64,000 bases of DNA from NCBI GenBank assembly GCA_050249695.1, contig JBFWQA010000002.1, positions 434,001-498,000 of the forward strand. The letters are read 5' to 3'. Positions within the stretch are counted from its first letter, which is position 1. Each line of letters opens with the position of its first letter. Below are positions 61,851 through 64,000 of the stretch, piece after piece. The position numbers and the translations under genes are program-made. Under the pieces are notes generated by a model. It worked only from the letters and a program-made list of their open reading frames with translations, was not told where the DNA came from and did not search any database. The stretch is from JACKJP01 sp050249695. GTDB lineage: Bacteria; Pseudomonadota; Alphaproteobacteria; Rhizobiales; Tepidamorphaceae.

Positions 61851-62540
61851 ATGTTTGAAGCGGAGTTTGATCGGTTTGCCGACGAGTACAGAAAGCAGCA
61901 CGCGCACAGCATACGCTTCAGCGGGGAGAATCCCGAATTCTTCGCGGCATACAAGGTCGCGATCGTCTCGGAAGAGGCGCCTGCATCCGGCGACGATCAC
62001 CGCATACTGGATTTTGGCGGGGGAATCGGAAACTCGCTTGGCCATTTCCGGCAGTATTACCCGGATAGCGAGATTGTCGTTGCCGACCCGTCGTCCAGGT
62101 CGCTCGACATTGCCAGAGGGCGGTTCCCGGCCGAACGCAATTTTTGTCACCTGACGGGCGATGAACTCCCCTTTGAGGATGAAACCTTCCACATCGCCTT
62201 CGCTGCCTGTGTGTTCCACCATATTCCCGCCGCATCCCATCTGAAATTCCTGTCCGAACTTCGCCGCGTGTTGCGGCCGGGCGGAAGCCTGTTTGTCTTC
62301 GAGCACAACCCTTACAATCCGCTGACGCGGAAAGCCGTGAATGATTGTGAATTCGATGCCGGCGTCACGCTCATAACGGCCCGGGAAATGCGATCCCGGC
62401 TACGCTCGGCAGGATTTGACGATTTGAAAGTCCGCTACCGCATTTTCTTTCCCGGCTTCCTGCGGAATTTGAGGCCGATAGAGCCCTGGATGGGGCGGGT
62501 TCCGCTCGGCGGGCAGTTCTACGCCCATGCGAGGGTGTGA
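61851..62540 (+). CDS. Class I SAM-dependent methyltransferase
   Basis: A 229-residue methyltransferase: motif I ILDFGGGIGNSLGHF near residue 50, acidic loop VVADPSSRSLDIA, FHIAFAACVFHHIP (motif IV) and LRRVLRPGGSLFVFEHNPYNPLT. The FEHNPYNP motif is also seen in family members acting on small hydrophobic or sugar substrates; no substrate is suggested by context. The ribosome-binding site is weak. It belongs to the lower-GC block after tRNA-Gly and is convergent with the ABC permease gene. Confidence 0.82.
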   Translation: MFEAEFDRFADEYRKQHAHSIRFSGENPEFFAAYKVAIVSEEAPASGDDHRILDFGGGIGNSLGHFRQYYPDSEIVVADPSSRSLDIARGRFPAERNFCHLTGDELPFEDETFHIAFAACVFHHIPAASHLKFLSELRRVLRPGGSLFVFEHNPYNPLTRKAVNDCEFDAGVTLITAREMRSRLRSAGFDDLKVRYRIFFPGFLRNLRPIEPWMGRVPLGGQFYAHARV

Positions 62541-62577
62541 CGGCGGTCGTAGGTGTCGAACACTCTCCGTCGAGACG

Positions 62578-63420
62578 CTATTGCGCCGTCTCCTGTCTGC
62601 CCGCCCTTGCCACCTTCATCCGCGTCCCCAGAAACGCCGCGATGAACGCCGCCGTCAGCAGCAGAACGATGGTCGGGGCCGGGGCGCTGTCGATGAAGAA
62701 GCTGAGATAGACGCCGAGAAACGAGGCGGCGACGCTGACGGTGGCGGCGACGATCAGCATCGCGCCGAAGCGCCGCGTCGTCAGGAAGGCGATGGCGCCC
62801 GGCGCGATCAGCAGCGCGATGGTGAGAATGATGCCGGTCGCCTTCAGCGCGCCGACAATGGTCAGCGACAGCATCGCCAGCAGGCCGTAATGCAGCAGCG
62901 AAACCTTCAGCCCGATGGCGCGGGCCTGCTGCGGATCGAAGGCATGGAGCAGGAAATCCTTCCATTTGAGCGCGACGATCCCGCTTGTGAGGAGGGCGAT
63001 GATCGCGGCCTCGATCAGGTCGGCCGGATAGACGCCGAGCATGTCGCCGAAGAGGATGTGATCGAGATGCACGTCGGTCTGGATGCTGGTGTAGAGCACG
63101 AGCCCGAGGCCGAACATGCCGGAGAAGACGATCCCCATGACGGTGTCCTGCTTGATGCGGCTGTTCTCGTCGAGAAAGCCGGTGAGGATGGCGCAGAGCA
63201 TGCCGGCGGCGAAGGCGCCGATACCGAGCGGGATGCCGGCGATATAGGCAAGGACGACGCCGGGAAAGACGGCGTGGGATACCGCGTCGCCCATCAGCGC
63301 CCAGCCCTTCAGCACCAGAAAGCATGACAGCAGCGCGGTCGGCACCGCGACGATGACCGAGATCAGCAGCGCGTCGCGCATGAAGGGGAACTGGAAGGGA
63401 AGCGTCAGCTGCTCGAGCAT
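62578..63420 (-). CDS. sitD: Metal ABC transporter permease, SitD-type
   Basis: A 280-residue permease of the manganese/iron/zinc ABC-3 family with about eight hydrophobic helices. LKGWALMGDAVSHAVFPGVVLAYI, LDENSRIKQDTVMGIVFSGMFGLGLVL and GALKATGIILTIALLIAPGAIAFL are characteristic; the sequence resembles rhizobial SitD (Mn2+/Fe2+). It is 2 bp downstream of a second permease, forming a pair that would share an ATPase and binding protein outside the window. Whether the cargo is Mn, Fe or Zn cannot be fixed. Confidence 0.83.
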   Translation of the reverse strand: MLEQLTLPFQFPFMRDALLISVIVAVPTALLSCFLVLKGWALMGDAVSHAVFPGVVLAYIAGIPLGIGAFAAGMLCAILTGFLDENSRIKQDTVMGIVFSGMFGLGLVLYTSIQTDVHLDHILFGDMLGVYPADLIEAAIIALLTSGIVALKWKDFLLHAFDPQQARAIGLKVSLLHYGLLAMLSLTIVGALKATGIILTIALLIAPGAIAFLTTRRFGAMLIVAATVSVAASFLGVYLSFFIDSAPAPTIVLLLTAAFIAAFLGTRMKVARAGRQETAQ

Positions 63421-63422
63421 TT

Positions 63423-64000
63423 CTAAGCCGCGCTTTCCTGTCCGGCGTCCGCCCGCAGGGCCGCGGCCGCCTTGCGCCGCGCGGCGAGATAGCCGTGTTT
63501 CGGCGCGAGCATGAAGACGATGCCGAAGATCGCCGTCTGCAGGCAGATGATGACGCCGCCCGTCGCGCCGTTGAGGAAATAGCTGGCATAGGCGCCGATG
63601 AGGCAGGTCAGGGCGCCGATGGCGACGGAAATGAGGATCAGGCGCGCGAAGCGGTCGGTGATGAGATAGGCGGTGGCGCCGGGCGTCACCACCATGGCGA
63701 TGACGAGAAACGCGCCGACCGTCTGCATGGCGGCGACCGTCGAGGCGCTGAGCAGGGTGAAGAAAAGCACCTTCAGCGCGTTCGGATTGATGCCGACGGA
63801 GCGGGCATGGCTCTCGTCGAAGAAGGCGACCAGCAGGTCCTTCCATTTGAGCGTCAGCAGCAGCAGCGAGACGCCCGAGATGATGACCAGCTGAAGCGTA
63901 TCGAACGGCGTGATGGCGAGGATGTTGCCGAGAACGATGGTCTGGATGTTCACCGACGCCGGCGACAGCGAGATCATGAACAGGCCAAGGCCGAAGAAGG
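63423..64000 (-). CDS. sitC: Metal ABC transporter permease, SitC-type (5' part outside window)
   Basis: The second ABC-3 permease, cut by the right edge; 192 residues are visible. FFGLGLFMISLSPASVNIQ, SHARSVGINPNALKVLFFTLLSASTVAAMQTVGAFLVIAMVV segments and the RFARLILISVAIGALTCLIGAY helix match SitC. The open frame continues to the last base of the window, so the start and first helices are missing. It would be co-transcribed with sitD. Confidence 0.83.
   Translation of the reverse strand, partial: FFGLGLFMISLSPASVNIQTIVLGNILAITPFDTLQLVIISGVSLLLLTLKWKDLLVAFFDESHARSVGINPNALKVLFFTLLSASTVAAMQTVGAFLVIAMVVTPGATAYLITDRFARLILISVAIGALTCLIGAYASYFLNGATGGVIICLQTAIFGIVFMLAPKHGYLAARRKAAAALRADAGQESAA

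Overview
This window reads as core chromosome of a GC-rich alphaproteobacterium of the order Hyphomicrobiales (Rhizobiales). The evidence is gene content and order: dnaK/dnaJ, a compact his cluster, hslVU, secB-dnaQ-coaE-aroE-maf-ppsR, then hemE-hemJ-rho-mnmE-mnmG-rsmG-parA-parB, holA-lptE-leuS, a CenR-like regulator, ftsK and glnK-amtB. Genus cannot be fixed from sequence alone. Nearly all DNA is coding, mostly in tight runs with 1-14 bp overlaps.

Layout. 1-8.9 kb: end of grpE, dnaK, an intervening FkbM methyltransferase, dnaJ, a PmtA-like methyltransferase, pyrF, dapB, gpmA. 8.9-14.4 kb: Ogt-type repair protein, nth, small membrane and glutathione-linked enzymes, a PfkB sugar/nucleoside kinase. 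14.5-19.1 kb: minus-strand coaA-hisE-hisF-hisA-hisH-DUF2628-hisB. 19.3-24.2 kb: hslV and hslU with a membrane-protein gene between them, then a convergent regulator-Smr-mltA run. 24.2-29.8 kb: Tim44-like, fxsA, secB, dnaQ, coaE, aroE, maf, ppsR.

29.8-30.2 kb is a 362-bp non-coding gap between ppsR and hemE. It carries a perfect DnaA box, a very AT-rich tract and a perfect IHF consensus, and sits in the hemE neighbourhood known to hold alphaproteobacterial origins. I read it as the likely chromosomal oriC. Genes to its right run on the plus strand and those to its left mostly on the minus strand. Two perfect parS palindromes lie at 34.5 and 36.5 kb beside parA-parB, so origin and centromere are together here.

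38.8-47.6 kb: holA, lptE, leuS, a YggS protein, an L,D-transpeptidase lacking any ATG/GTG/TTG start long enough for its domain, a CenR-like regulator, a lone cyclic-nucleotide domain, exonuclease III and LolA. 47.6-55.2 kb: ftsK, an aminotransferase and two tandem glnK-amtB operons whose glnK genes share an almost identical 178-bp block although the amtB genes are divergent. 55.4-60.1 kb: tesB, a UbiH-family hydroxylase, Trm112-like, Lon-N-domain, thioredoxin and trans-editing proteins. 60.2-62.5 kb: tRNA-Gly(GCC) followed by three accessory-looking genes of visibly lower GC. 62.6-64 kb: two permeases of a Mn/Fe/Zn ABC transporter, the second cut by the window edge.

I found no CRISPR array, insertion sequence, prophage or defence system. 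The most interesting signals are the oriC/parS region, the apparent glnK gene conversion, the hslV-membrane-hslU insertion, the start-codon anomaly of the transpeptidase and the rho leader.
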